From Lichenicola sp964247755 (GTDB taxonomy: Bacteria > Pseudomonadota > Alphaproteobacteria > Acetobacterales > Acetobacteraceae): a stretch of 64,000 nt of DNA. Where the stretch lies: contig CAXTVX010000003.1 in NCBI GenBank assembly GCA_964247755.1, positions 1 through 64,000 on the forward strand, read 5' to 3'. The first letter of the stretch is position 1; each line of letters starts with the position of its first letter. A program made the position numbers and the translations under genes. Below, in pieces: positions 24,613-34,159 of the stretch. Under the pieces are notes generated by a model. It did no database searches, was not told the DNA's origin, and saw only the letters and a program-made list of their open reading frames with translations.

Positions 24613-27288
24613 ATGACCGACGCCCTTCCTGCCCCGCCGAACGCGGACGGCGCCTCTCCGGCCATGGCGCAATGGTTCTCGCTCAAGGCCCGCCATCCGG
24701 ACGCGCTGTTGTTCTTCCGCATGGGCGACTTCTTCGAGCTGTTCTTCGCCGACGCCGAGGCCGCCGCTTCCGCCCTCGACATCTCGCTGACCGCGCGCGG
24801 CACCCATGACGGCAAGCCGATCGCGATGTGCGGCGTGCCCGTGGCCGCCGCGCAATCCTACCTGGCCCGTCTGATCCGCCGTGGCTACCGCGTCGCGGTG
24901 GCCGAGCAGATGGAGCCGCCGCGCAAGCCCGGCCCCGGCGTGGCCAAGGGGCCGCTGGCGCGCGACATCGTGCGCCTGGTGACCGCCGGCACCCTGACCG
25001 AGGACGAGCTGCTCGACGCCGGCCGCTCCAGCCTGCTGCTGGCCCTGGTCCAGCTCCCGGGACCGCGCGACCGCACGCCGGGACCGATCGGCGCCGCCTG
25101 GATCGACGTGTCCACCGGATCGTTCGAGACCGAGCCGGTATCCGGCCTCGGTGCGCTGCCGGAGCTGCTGGGGCGGCTCGACCCGGCCGAGATCCTGGCG
25201 CCGGCTACCCTGACGCTGGGCGAGATGGAGCAGCGGCGCGGCCCCGAGCCGGCAGCCGCCTCGCCCGACCTCGCCCGCGCCCGGCTGGCGGAGCCGTTCG
25301 GCGCTGCCAGCCTCGACGCCTTCGGCAGCTTCTCCCCCGAGGAGGCCGTGGCCGGGCTTGCGGTGCTGGACTACGTGCGCGACAGCCAGGCCGGCCGGCT
25401 GCCGCGCCTGTCGCGCCCGTCGCCGCAGGGCGAGCGCGGCCTGCTCGGGCTCGATCCCGCCACCCGCGCCAGCCTGGAGCTGCTGCGCTCGCGTGACGGC
25501 GGTACCGCGCACACCCTGTACGCCTGCGTCTGCCGCACCGTGACCGCGCCGGGCAGCCGCCTGCTGGCCGGCTGGATCGCGGCCCCGCTCGCCTCCCTTG
25601 GCCCGATCACCGAGCGGCAGGACGCATGGCAGTTCCTGTGCGGTGAGCCCGCCTGCGCCGCCGCCCTCCGCACGGCGCTGCGCGGCGCACCCGACATCGC
25701 CCGCGCGCTCGGCCGCCTGTCGCTGGGACGCGGGCAGCCGCGCGACCTCGCCGCCGTCCGCGACGGGCTGTTCGCCGCCGCCGAGGCCGCCACCGTGCTG
25801 GACCGCCTGCCGGCCCCGCTGCCGCGCCTGCTGGCGGATGCCCGGGACGCGCTCCGACGCGGCACCACGCTTGGCGCCGAGCTGCGCCGCGCCCTGGCCC
25901 GGGACCTGCCGGCGCGGCTGGATGAGGGCGGCGTCATCGCGCCCGGCTTCGACGGCGAGCTGGACGCCGAACGCCTGCTGCGCGACGACAGCCGCAAGGT
26001 GATCGCCACGCTGCAGCTCGACTACGCGCAGCATTACGGCGTCGCCAGCCTGAAGATCCGCCACCACGCCCAGCTCGGCTACGTGATCGAGCTGCCTGTC
26101 TCGGCCGTGGCCGGGCTGCGCGACAAGCACACGCTGGTGCTGCGCCAGGGCACCGCCAGCCTGGCGCGCTATTCCACCGACGCCCTGGCCGAGCTCGATC
26201 GCCGCATCACCGAGGCCGCCGAGCGCACCGCCGAGCGCGAGCGCCTGGTGTTCGTAGCCCTGGTGTCCGACGCGCTGCGCCACCCCTTCCTGCCGGCGAT
26301 CGCGGGCGGGCTGGCGCTGCTCGACGTCCTGCAGTCGGCAGCCCAGGTGGCGCTCGGCGGACGCTGGTGTCGCCCGGTGCTGACCGAGGACGCCGCGTTC
26401 TGCCTGCGCAACGCGCGCCACCCGGTGGTGGAAGCGGCACTCGCCCGCACCGAGCGGTACACCCCCAACGACTGCGACCTGTCGCCGGAGCGGCGGGTGA
26501 TGCTGCTGACCGGCCCCAACATGGCCGGCAAGTCCACCTTCCTGCGACAAGCGGCGCTCGCGGTGGTGCTGGCGCAGGCCGGGCTGCCGGTGCCGGCGGA
26601 CACGGCCCGGATCGGCCTGGTGGACCGGCTGTTCTCCCGCGTGGGTGCTGCCGACGACCTCGCGCGCGGCCGCTCCACCTTCATGGTCGAGATGACCGAG
26701 ACCGCTGCCATTCTGGCCGGCGCCGGCCCGCGCTCGCTAGTGGTGGTGGACGAGATCGGCCGCGGCACCTCGACCCTGGACGGGCTGGCGATCGCCTGGG
26801 CGGTGCTGGAGTCGCTGCACGGCGCGCAGCGCTGCCGCACCATCTTCGCCACCCACTTCCACGAGCTGGGCCAGCTCGCCGAGACCCTGCCGGACTTGAG
26901 CCCGCACACCATGAGCGTGCGCGAGTGGAAGGGGCAGGTGGTGTTCCGGCACGAGGTGATCCCCGGTGTGGCAGGCCGCAGCTGGGGCGTGCACGTGGCA
27001 CGCTTGGCCGGCGTGCCGGAACCGGTGGTGCGACGGGCCGGCCGCCTGCTGGCCAGCCTGGAGCAGGCACGGGCCGCCGCCGCACCCAAGCTGCCGCTGT
27101 TCGCAGCCGCCGATCCGGCTCCGCTGGCGGCAGCCGTCCTGCCGCCCGCGCTGATCGAGGCCATGGCGGTCCTTGATCCCGACCGGCTCAGCCCGCGCGA
27201 GGCGCTGGATGCGCTCTACCGGCTACGGACGATCTTTGCTGCATTGCAGGATGATGCTGTCACACAGGATCCCGACGCGCTAGATTAG
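24613..27288 (+). CDS. mutS: DNA mismatch repair protein MutS
   Basis: Recognises mismatches and starts repair with MutL. The 891-residue protein has the mismatch-binding F-x-E motif in RMGDFFELFF (Phe40, Glu42), the connector and lever domains, and a C-terminal ABC ATPase. Walker A is GPNMAGKST at about 634-642, Walker B VVVDEIGRGTSTLDGLA, and the H-loop ATHFHEL. Length is normal for MutS1. The ATG at 24613 is preferred over an upstream ATG at 24580 because the family begins about here. glnD follows after 6 nt, so the two are co-transcribed, an arrangement seen in many alphaproteobacteria. Confidence 0.96.
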   Translation: MTDALPAPPNADGASPAMAQWFSLKARHPDALLFFRMGDFFELFFADAEAAASALDISLTARGTHDGKPIAMCGVPVAAAQSYLARLIRRGYRVAVAEQMEPPRKPGPGVAKGPLARDIVRLVTAGTLTEDELLDAGRSSLLLALVQLPGPRDRTPGPIGAAWIDVSTGSFETEPVSGLGALPELLGRLDPAEILAPATLTLGEMEQRRGPEPAAASPDLARARLAEPFGAASLDAFGSFSPEEAVAGLAVLDYVRDSQAGRLPRLSRPSPQGERGLLGLDPATRASLELLRSRDGGTAHTLYACVCRTVTAPGSRLLAGWIAAPLASLGPITERQDAWQFLCGEPACAAALRTALRGAPDIARALGRLSLGRGQPRDLAAVRDGLFAAAEAATVLDRLPAPLPRLLADARDALRRGTTLGAELRRALARDLPARLDEGGVIAPGFDGELDAERLLRDDSRKVIATLQLDYAQHYGVASLKIRHHAQLGYVIELPVSAVAGLRDKHTLVLRQGTASLARYSTDALAELDRRITEAAERTAERERLVFVALVSDALRHPFLPAIAGGLALLDVLQSAAQVALGGRWCRPVLTEDAAFCLRNARHPVVEAALARTERYTPNDCDLSPERRVMLLTGPNMAGKSTFLRQAALAVVLAQAGLPVPADTARIGLVDRLFSRVGAADDLARGRSTFMVEMTETAAILAGAGPRSLVVVDEIGRGTSTLDGLAIAWAVLESLHGAQRCRTIFATHFHELGQLAETLPDLSPHTMSVREWKGQVVFRHEVIPGVAGRSWGVHVARLAGVPEPVVRRAGRLLASLEQARAAAAPKLPLFAAADPAPLAAAVLPPALIEAMAVLDPDRLSPREALDALYRLRTIFAALQDDAVTQDPDALD

Positions 27289-27294
27289 GCATTC

Positions 27295-30195
27295 ATGCTG
27301 AACCATGCCGCGTTGTTCCAGGACCCGGGGGAGGCCGCCCGCATCCTCGCCTCGGCACTCGCCAGGCCGGCGGACGCGGGGCCGACTCCGCGCGCGATGG
27401 CGCTGGCCGTGTTCCGGCGCCACCTGGCGCGGATCCAGGGCAGCGTGCGCGACGCCTTCGAGCAGCACCAGCTCGACGGCGAAGGGGCGGCGCAGGCGCT
27501 CGCCGCCCTGACCGACGGGCTGATCCGCGCCCTGCACGACTTCACCTTCGGCGACGCGCTGCATGACGGGATCGCCGCACAGGGATCCGGTTCCGGCGGC
27601 ACCACCCTGGCCATCGCCGCCACCGGCGGCTACGGCCGCGGCACGCTGGCGCCGTTCAGCGACATCGACCTGCTGTTCCTCACCGACGAGACGCCGGCGC
27701 CGTCGATCCTGTCGGCGGTGGAGTTCATGCTCTACTTCCTGTGGGACCTGGGCCTGAAGGTCGGCCACGCCACCCGCTCGGTGAGCCAGTGCCTCGCCGA
27801 GGCGGCCGAGGACACCACGGTCCGCACCACCCTGCTCGACGCCAGGCGCATTGCCGGCGACGACGCCCTGTTCTCGATGTTCCAGGCGCGCAGCATCGTC
27901 GCCTGCGTCGAGGCCGGCCCGTCCGGCTTCATCGCCGACAAGCAGCGCGAGCGGGCCGTCCGGCACGCCCGCTACGGCGAAAGCCCGTTCCTGGTCGAGC
28001 CGAACATCAAGGAAGGCCGCGGCGGCCTGCGCGACCTGCAGACGCTGTACTGGCTCAGCCGCTACGTGCTGGGAATCCGCTCGCTGTCGGACCTGTCGCG
28101 CCCGGTGGGCGGCGTCGCCCCGCTGCTGACCGAGCAGGAAGCCAAGCGCGCCCGCCGCTCCTGGGACTTCCTGTGGACGGTGCGCTTCCACCTGCACTAC
28201 GTCGCCGGACGCGCCGAGGAGCGCCTCACCTTCGACATGCAGCCGGTGGTGGGCGCCCGCATGGGCTACACCCGGCACGGTCGACAGGTCGGCGTCGAGC
28301 GGTTCATGCGGCACTACTTCCTGACCGCCCGCGAGGTGATGCGGCTGACCCACGTGCTGGAGCCGCAGGTGCTGCGCGAGGCGCTGGGACCGCCGGCCAT
28401 CGTGCCGGCCACCGACGCGGCGCTGCGCGAGGCGGGCTTCGTGCTCGCCGACGGCCGGATCATGCCCGCCCCCGGCGTCTCGTTCGACGAGCAGCCGATC
28501 ATGATGCTTCGCCTGCTGGCCCTGGCGCGGGCCCGCAAGCTCGCGATCCACCCGCTGGCGATGCACGCGCTGATCCGCTGGGAGCGGCGCGCCGCCTCGC
28601 TCCGGGGCGACGGGGAGGCCAACCGCATCCTGCTGGACCTGGCCTGCGGCGAGCGGCCGAACCGCCGCGCGGCGGTCGAACGCGATCCGTCCGCGCTGCG
28701 CGACGAGATCCGGCATGGCGAGCCGTGGCACTCCGGCGCCCGCTGGCTGCACGTGCTGAACGAGACCGGACTGCTCGGCCGGATGATCCCGGCCTGGTCG
28801 CGCATCGTCGGCCAGATGCAGTTCGACACCTACCACGTGTTCACCGTGGACGAGCACACCATCGAGGCGGTGCGCATCCTCGGCACGCTGGAAGCCGGCC
28901 TGCTGCAGGAGGAGACCCCGGTCGCCAACGAGCTGGTCGAGGACCTGCAGTCCAGGCGCGCGCTCTACGTCGCCACCCTGCTGCACGACATCGCCAAGGG
29001 CAGCGGCGGCGACCATTCCGAGCTCGGCTCGGAGATGGCGCTGGAGCTGTGCCCGGCACTCGGCCTGTCGGCGGAGGAAACCGAGACCGTCTCCTGGCTG
29101 ATCCTGCACCACCTGCTGCTGAGCCAGACCGCGTTCCGCCGCGACATCGACGACCCCAAGACCATCCTCGACCTCGCCGACACCATCCAGTCTCCCGAGC
29201 GCCTGCGCCTGCTGCTGATCCTGACCGTGATCGACATGCGCGCGGTCAGCGCCAAGGTCTGGAACGCCTGGAAGGCGACGCTGCTGCGCGAGCTCTACAC
29301 CCGCGTCGCCGAGGTGCTGGCGGGCGGCCTCGCCACCACCGAGCGCGACGTGCGTGTCTCCCGCGCCAAGGAGGCGGTGATGGTCCTGCTGGAGGAGGAG
29401 GGCTTCACCCCACCCGAGATCGCCGCCTTCCTGCAGCTCGGCTATGGCGGCTACTGGCTGTCCTTCGATCCCGAAACCCAGGCCCGCCACGCCCGCATGA
29501 TCCGCGACAGCCACGCCCGCGGCGCGCCGCTGACGGTGGAAACTCAGCCGCTCCCGGCCCGCGCGGTGACGGAGGTCACGGTCTACACCAGCGACCATGC
29601 CGGCCTGTTCTCCCGCATCGCCGGCGCGCTCGCGGTGGCCGGCGCCTCCATCGTCGATGCGCGCATCCACACCATGACCGACGGCATGGCGCTCGACACC
29701 TTCTGGGTCCAGGACGCGGCCGAGGACACCTTCGACGCCCCGCACCGCATCGCCCGCCTGTCGGTGCTGGTGGAGCAGGCGCTATCCGGCCGGCTCGACC
29801 TGTCCGGCGAGATCGCCCGCTCCTCGGTCGGCCTGATGGGCCGGCGGATGCGCGCCATCCACGTGCCGCCGCGCGTGGTGATCGACAACCGCGCCTCCAA
29901 CGCCCACACGGTGATCGAGGTGAACGGCCGCGACCGCCCCGGCCTGCTGCACGACGTCACCGCCGCCATCAGCCAGCAGGGCCTGCAGATCGCGTCCGCC
30001 CACGTCACCACCTACGGCGTGCGCGCGGTCGACGTGTTCTACGTCAAGGACGTGTTCGGGCTGAAGGTGTCCAGCGAGCGCAAGCTGGACGAGCTGCGCG
30101 ACGCGCTGCTCGGCGTGCTCACCCGCGCCGAGGAGGCAATGGCGGTTGCGCCGGCTGCCGTTCCCGCCCGCAGGCGAAGCCTCACCGGCGGCTGA
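27295..30195 (+). CDS. glnD: [protein-PII] uridylyltransferase / removing enzyme
   Basis: Bifunctional nitrogen sensor that uridylylates PII proteins when nitrogen is low and removes UMP when glutamine is high. The 966-residue protein has the nucleotidyltransferase motif GGYGRGTLAPFSDIDLLF (111-128; metal ligands Asp123, Asp125). Next is an HD hydrolase domain with DEHTIEAV (about 520) and LLHDIAKGSGGDHSELG. Two ACT domains lie at the C-terminus, seen as TSDHAGLFSRIAGAL and NGRDRPGLLHDVTAAI, which bind glutamine. The architecture is complete and the length typical. It follows mutS closely. Confidence 0.96.
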   Translation: MLNHAALFQDPGEAARILASALARPADAGPTPRAMALAVFRRHLARIQGSVRDAFEQHQLDGEGAAQALAALTDGLIRALHDFTFGDALHDGIAAQGSGSGGTTLAIAATGGYGRGTLAPFSDIDLLFLTDETPAPSILSAVEFMLYFLWDLGLKVGHATRSVSQCLAEAAEDTTVRTTLLDARRIAGDDALFSMFQARSIVACVEAGPSGFIADKQRERAVRHARYGESPFLVEPNIKEGRGGLRDLQTLYWLSRYVLGIRSLSDLSRPVGGVAPLLTEQEAKRARRSWDFLWTVRFHLHYVAGRAEERLTFDMQPVVGARMGYTRHGRQVGVERFMRHYFLTAREVMRLTHVLEPQVLREALGPPAIVPATDAALREAGFVLADGRIMPAPGVSFDEQPIMMLRLLALARARKLAIHPLAMHALIRWERRAASLRGDGEANRILLDLACGERPNRRAAVERDPSALRDEIRHGEPWHSGARWLHVLNETGLLGRMIPAWSRIVGQMQFDTYHVFTVDEHTIEAVRILGTLEAGLLQEETPVANELVEDLQSRRALYVATLLHDIAKGSGGDHSELGSEMALELCPALGLSAEETETVSWLILHHLLLSQTAFRRDIDDPKTILDLADTIQSPERLRLLLILTVIDMRAVSAKVWNAWKATLLRELYTRVAEVLAGGLATTERDVRVSRAKEAVMVLLEEEGFTPPEIAAFLQLGYGGYWLSFDPETQARHARMIRDSHARGAPLTVETQPLPARAVTEVTVYTSDHAGLFSRIAGALAVAGASIVDARIHTMTDGMALDTFWVQDAAEDTFDAPHRIARLSVLVEQALSGRLDLSGEIARSSVGLMGRRMRAIHVPPRVVIDNRASNAHTVIEVNGRDRPGLLHDVTAAISQQGLQIASAHVTTYGVRAVDVFYVKDVFGLKVSSERKLDELRDALLGVLTRAEEAMAVAPAAVPARRRSLTGG

Positions 30196-30453
30196 TGCCG
30201 AGGCGACCGGCGTGCCGTTGCAGGCGCCGTCCGACGACCCGGCGGGGGCACCGCGCCGGAGCGCAACGCGGGGATCATCCGTTCCGACGCCGTTCACCTG
30301 CCGCAGGACATGGTGGCGCATCCGTCGCGCCACCGCTTCAGCAACGCCACGACGCCCTGCCACGCCGCCCGCCCGATCCCGGCGCCGCCGTCTGCGCCGA
30401 CCGGACCGACACGTGTTCCGGGACGGGTGGACACCCCAGCCCGGCGGTCCACG
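30196..30453. other. 258-nt gap between two converging genes, nothing recognised
   Basis: Between the glnD stop and the stop of the TPR-glycosyltransferase I see no reading frame with coding-like composition, no tRNA cloverleaf, and no strong hairpin with a T-run. Its composition is as G+C-rich as the neighbouring genes. Confidence 0.4.
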
Positions 30454-32388
30454 TCATCCTGGGGACGTGGCGATAGGCGACCCGGCGACGGCCTGCCGCA
30501 GCGCCTGCGCCAGCGCCGCCAGCGGCTCCTGCCAGGCCTGCTCCGGCGGCAGCGGCTCGGCCTGGCGGAACTGGCGCAGCGTCGGATACCAGGCGCTGCT
30601 GCCATCCGGCGCCATGTTGCCGTCCTGCCAGCGCCAGTCGCCGCCATACCGGTTCAGCAGCCACACCGGACAACCGAGCGCGCCGGCGAGATGGCCGATC
30701 GCGGTGTCCACCGTGACCACCAGGTCGAGCCGCGCGATCAGCGCCGCGGTGCTGGCCAGGTCTGGCGGCTCAGGCGGGCGGTCGAGTTCCAGTCCCGCCG
30801 GCGCCGGCTGCCGCGCCGCCTCGCCCTGCTGCAGCGACACGAACCGGATGCCGGGCAAGCGGCCGAGCGGGCCGAGCTGTTCCAGCCGCAGCGAGCGGCG
30901 ACGGTCGAACCGATACTGGGGGTTGCCGGCCCAGCTCAGGCCGACCGTCAGGTGGCCCGGACCCCCGCCGAGCCAGTCCGCTGTCCGGCGCGCGGCATCG
31001 GGCACCGTCAGGTAGGGCCCGTCCCAGGTCGGCGCAGCGCAACCGAGCAGGAACGGCAGGCTGAGCAGGCTCGCCTGGGCCACGCAGCCCTCGGCAACCG
31101 CACCCGGCGTCGCCAGCCGGCAGCAGGACGGGAGAAGGCCCGCCGCCAGCGGCTGCAGCGGTTCCGGCAGCAGGAGACGCAAGGCCGCCCGCTCCGCAGC
31201 CGGGCGCACGTAGCGCAGGAACTGGATCGCGTCGCCCAGGCCCTGTTCGGCGTGGAGCAGCACCGCGGCACCGTCCGGCAGCGCCCTGCCGTCCCAGTCC
31301 GGCAGCGACGACGGCGACGGCGGGACCAGCTCCCGCCGTGCCTCGAACGCGTTCCAGCCTTCGGCATGCCGCCCGGTCGCCAGCAGCACCGTGGCCCGGT
31401 TGAACCGTGCCCGCGCCGCGTCCGGCGAACCGACCCGCGCGCGCCTTTCGACCAGGGCGAAGCAGGCTTCCGCTTCTGCCTGCCGTCCCAGCTCCGCCAG
31501 GATGCTGCCGCGGTTGACCAGGATGCCATCCGAGCCGGGCGCCAGCGCCGATGCCTGCGATAGCGCGCGTTCCGCTTCCGGCAGCCGGCCGACCGCCATC
31601 AGCACCAGTCCGAGATTGCTCGCGGTTTCGGCCGTGGGCGGCGCACCCGCGGCCGCGCGACGAAGCAGCGCCTCCGCCTCGTCGAGCCGGCCGCGCTCGA
31701 ATAGCAGCCCGCCCAGGTTGGCCAGCGCCGCCGGGTCGTCCGGCCGAAGCGCCACCACCCGGCGGAACGCGGCCTCGGCCTGGTCCGGCTGCCCGAGCTG
31801 TCCGCCCGCCTCGCCCAGACGATGCCAGGACGAGGTGTCGTCCGGTGTTTCCGACACCGCCGCACGCAGGGCCGGCAGCGCCTCCTCCAGCCGGCCGGCC
31901 GCGATCCTGAGCCGTCCCAGTGCGGCGCTGGTGCCGGGGATGCTCGTGGATGGCGTGCCATGTCCGGGATCGCGCCGTACCGCCGCCGCGGCCGCCGCTT
32001 CCGCCTCTGCGGACCGGCCAAGACCTTCCAGCACCGCGGCGAGTGCGGCATGCGCCCGCGGGTCGTCCGGATCGCGCAGCACGGCCACCTGGAGTGCTGC
32101 CCGCGACTGCTCGACATGACCCTGGTCGCGCAGCGCCAGCCCGAGGTTGAGGTAGTACACCGCCACCTCCGGCCGTGCCGCCACCGCACGGCCGATGAAG
32201 GCGATCGCCTGCCCGCTCTGCCCGCGGCCGAGCGCCAGCACGCCGAGCCCATGCAGCCCGTCGGCGTGGTCCGGCTGCAGCGCCAGCGCCGCACGATATC
32301 CCTGCTCCGCACCCGGAAGGTCGCCGGCCCGGTGCAGGCGCATCGCTCGTTCCGCCGCCGCGTCGGCGTGGCGGTGCTGTGACGGCAT
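30454..32388 (-). CDS. TPR protein with C-terminal glycosyltransferase-like domain
   Basis: A 644-residue protein. Residues 5 to about 330 are a run of roughly nine tetratricopeptide repeats (for example AALALQPDHADGLHGLGVLAL and AVAARPEVAVYYLNLGLALRDQG). The remainder resembles the GT9/GT41-like region found on bacterial TPR 'glycosyltransferase family' proteins, with LHAEQGLGDAIQFLRY, LSWAGNPQYRFDRRRSL and VVTVDTAIGHLAGALGCPVWLL. The last motif is the nucleotide-sugar loop in heptosyltransferase-like enzymes. It could glycosylate proteins or surface polymer; the acceptor is unknown. GGAGGA precedes the ATG at 32388. It is divergent from the M32 peptidase. Confidence 0.78.
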   Translation of the reverse strand: MPSQHRHADAAAERAMRLHRAGDLPGAEQGYRAALALQPDHADGLHGLGVLALGRGQSGQAIAFIGRAVAARPEVAVYYLNLGLALRDQGHVEQSRAALQVAVLRDPDDPRAHAALAAVLEGLGRSAEAEAAAAAAVRRDPGHGTPSTSIPGTSAALGRLRIAAGRLEEALPALRAAVSETPDDTSSWHRLGEAGGQLGQPDQAEAAFRRVVALRPDDPAALANLGGLLFERGRLDEAEALLRRAAAGAPPTAETASNLGLVLMAVGRLPEAERALSQASALAPGSDGILVNRGSILAELGRQAEAEACFALVERRARVGSPDAARARFNRATVLLATGRHAEGWNAFEARRELVPPSPSSLPDWDGRALPDGAAVLLHAEQGLGDAIQFLRYVRPAAERAALRLLLPEPLQPLAAGLLPSCCRLATPGAVAEGCVAQASLLSLPFLLGCAAPTWDGPYLTVPDAARRTADWLGGGPGHLTVGLSWAGNPQYRFDRRRSLRLEQLGPLGRLPGIRFVSLQQGEAARQPAPAGLELDRPPEPPDLASTAALIARLDLVVTVDTAIGHLAGALGCPVWLLNRYGGDWRWQDGNMAPDGSSAWYPTLRQFRQAEPLPPEQAWQEPLAALAQALRQAVAGSPIATSPG

Positions 32389-32511
32389 CGGGCCCTTCCT
32401 CCGCTGGTCGCGACGCGATCATGCCGCCGTCGCCGGGCAGATGCACCCGCACGGCTTGATCTTCCGCCCGCACCCGGTCTGTCATGACCCGATCGGCACC
32501 GGGGACGCACC

Positions 32512-34008
32512 ATGCAGGCCTACCACACGCTCGAGCGACGCTTCGCCCGGCTCAGCCGCCTCGACGGCGCGCTGGGCATCCTCGGCTGGGACAAGGAGAC
32601 CATCATGCCGGCCGGTGCCGCGGTCGAGCGCGGCGAGCAGATCGCCACCCTGTCGGTGATCCGGCACGAGCTGCTGACCGGGCTGGAAACCGACGCGCTG
32701 CTGCACGAGGCCGAGGCGGACCCCGCAGCGCTCGGGCCCTGGCAGTCGGCCAACCTGCGCGAGATGCGTCGCGCCCACGTCCACGCCACCGCGGTTCCCG
32801 CCGACCTGGTGGAGGCCGCCTCGCGCGCCGCCACCGCCTGCGAGATGGCGTGGCGGCAGGCCCGCGCCGATAGCGACTACGCCGTTCTGCTGCCGCTTCT
32901 GGAGCAGGTGCTGGCGACGCAGCGGGCGATCGGCGCCGCCAAGGGCGCAGCACTCGGCCTGGGGCCCTACGACGCCCTGCTCGACCAGTACGACCCCGGC
33001 CTGCGCCAGTCCGTCATCGACCCGATCTTCGGCAGCCTGCGCGACGGCCTGCCCGCCCTGCTGGCCGAGGTGATGGCGCACCAGGCCGGCCGGACCGCCC
33101 TGCCGATGCCTGGACCGTTTCCGGTCGAGGCGCAGCGCCGCCTGGGCGAGCGGCTGATGCAGGCGGTCGGCTTCGACCGCAGCCGAGGGCGCCTCGACGT
33201 CAGCACCCACCCGTTCTGCGGCGGCGCCAACGCCGATGTCCGCATCACCACCCGCTACGACGAGGCCGACTTCTCCGGCGCCCTGATGGGGGTGCTGCAC
33301 GAGACCGGGCACGCGATCTACGAGCAGAACCGCCCCGCCGACTGGCTGTCGCAGCCGGTCGGGCAGGCGCGCGGCATGACCCTGCACGAAAGCCAGTCGC
33401 TGCTGATCGAGATGCAGGCCTGCCGCAGCGACGCCTTCCTGCGGTTCCTCGCACCCCTGCTGCGCGACACATTCGGCGACGACCCGGCGTGGGAGCTGGC
33501 CAACCTCCAGGCCCACTACCGCCGCGTGCGGCCCGGGCTGATCCGGGTCGATGCCGACGAGGTCACCTACCCGGCCCACGTGCTGGTCCGCTACGAGATC
33601 GAGCGTGCCCTGTTTGCCGGCGACCTGTCGCTTCGGGAGCTGCCCGGCGCGTTCAACGACGGGATCCGGGACCTGCTCGGCATCACGGTGCCGGACGACC
33701 GGCGCGGCTGCCTGCAGGACATCCACTGGCCGGCCGGGTTGTGGGGCTACTTCCCGACCTACACGCTCGGCGCGATGACCGCGGCGCAGCTGTTCCGCAG
33801 CGCCTCCCTCGCCGTGCCGGACCTCAAGGAGGGCCTGTCACGTGGCGACTTCGCCCCGCTGGTCGGCTGGCTCACCGAGAACGTCCATCGACAGGGAAGC
33901 CTGAAATCCACCGCCGAGCTGGTCGCCGACGCGACCGGCCGCTCGCTGGACGCATCGATCTACCAGGCCCACCTGCGCCGGCGCTACCTCGGGACGGAGG
34001 CCGGCTGA
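32512..34008 (+). CDS. M32 family metallocarboxypeptidase
   Basis: A 498-residue carboxypeptidase Taq-type enzyme that removes C-terminal residues from peptides in the cytoplasm. The zinc motif HETGH is at 263-267, and the third ligand Glu293 lies in LHESQSLLIEMQ, as in M32 enzymes. The family-specific LGWDKETIMPAG near residue 24 and the C-terminal WPAGLWGYFPTYTLGAMTAAQLF are both present. Length is right and no signal peptide is visible. Start ATG 32512 with GGGGACG upstream. It stands between divergent and convergent neighbours, so probably its own unit. Confidence 0.93.
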   Translation: MQAYHTLERRFARLSRLDGALGILGWDKETIMPAGAAVERGEQIATLSVIRHELLTGLETDALLHEAEADPAALGPWQSANLREMRRAHVHATAVPADLVEAASRAATACEMAWRQARADSDYAVLLPLLEQVLATQRAIGAAKGAALGLGPYDALLDQYDPGLRQSVIDPIFGSLRDGLPALLAEVMAHQAGRTALPMPGPFPVEAQRRLGERLMQAVGFDRSRGRLDVSTHPFCGGANADVRITTRYDEADFSGALMGVLHETGHAIYEQNRPADWLSQPVGQARGMTLHESQSLLIEMQACRSDAFLRFLAPLLRDTFGDDPAWELANLQAHYRRVRPGLIRVDADEVTYPAHVLVRYEIERALFAGDLSLRELPGAFNDGIRDLLGITVPDDRRGCLQDIHWPAGLWGYFPTYTLGAMTAAQLFRSASLAVPDLKEGLSRGDFAPLVGWLTENVHRQGSLKSTAELVADATGRSLDASIYQAHLRRRYLGTEAG

Positions 34009-34018
34009 ATGGGCCGGA

Positions 34019-34135
34019 TCAGCCGTTCTGGGCCAGCGACGACGGCATCGGCATCAGCAGCCCGTCTTCGGTGGCTGCCACGGTGCCGAACGCGAAGGTC
34101 ATGATGACGCCGGTCAGAAGTATCACCTTGGCCAT
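34019..34135 (-). CDS. possible 38-residue exported peptide
   Basis: A short minus-strand frame beginning MAKVILLTGVIMTFAFG and continuing TVAATEDGLLMPMPS. It has a Lys near the N-terminus, a hydrophobic core of about 15 residues and an Ala-containing cleavage-like site, so it could be a small secreted or membrane peptide. Most codons end in G or C, as in real genes here. A GGGGTT stretch lies upstream of the ATG at 34135. It occupies the gap before the royal-jelly-like gene, whose start is 24 nt away on the other strand. Without homologues I cannot exclude chance. Confidence 0.35.
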   Translation of the reverse strand: MAKVILLTGVIMTFAFGTVAATEDGLLMPMPSSLAQNG

Positions 34136-34159
34136 GTCGAGAACCCCGGTCTGCGCGTG

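Noticed and set aside
27280..29745. An 821-codon minus-strand frame opposite glnD
   Set aside because: A shadow frame; glnD has all of its domains on the plus strand.
30196..30453. A hidden gene or RNA in the gap after glnD
   Set aside because: No frame has coding-like codon use on either strand and no recognisable RNA structure was found by eye.
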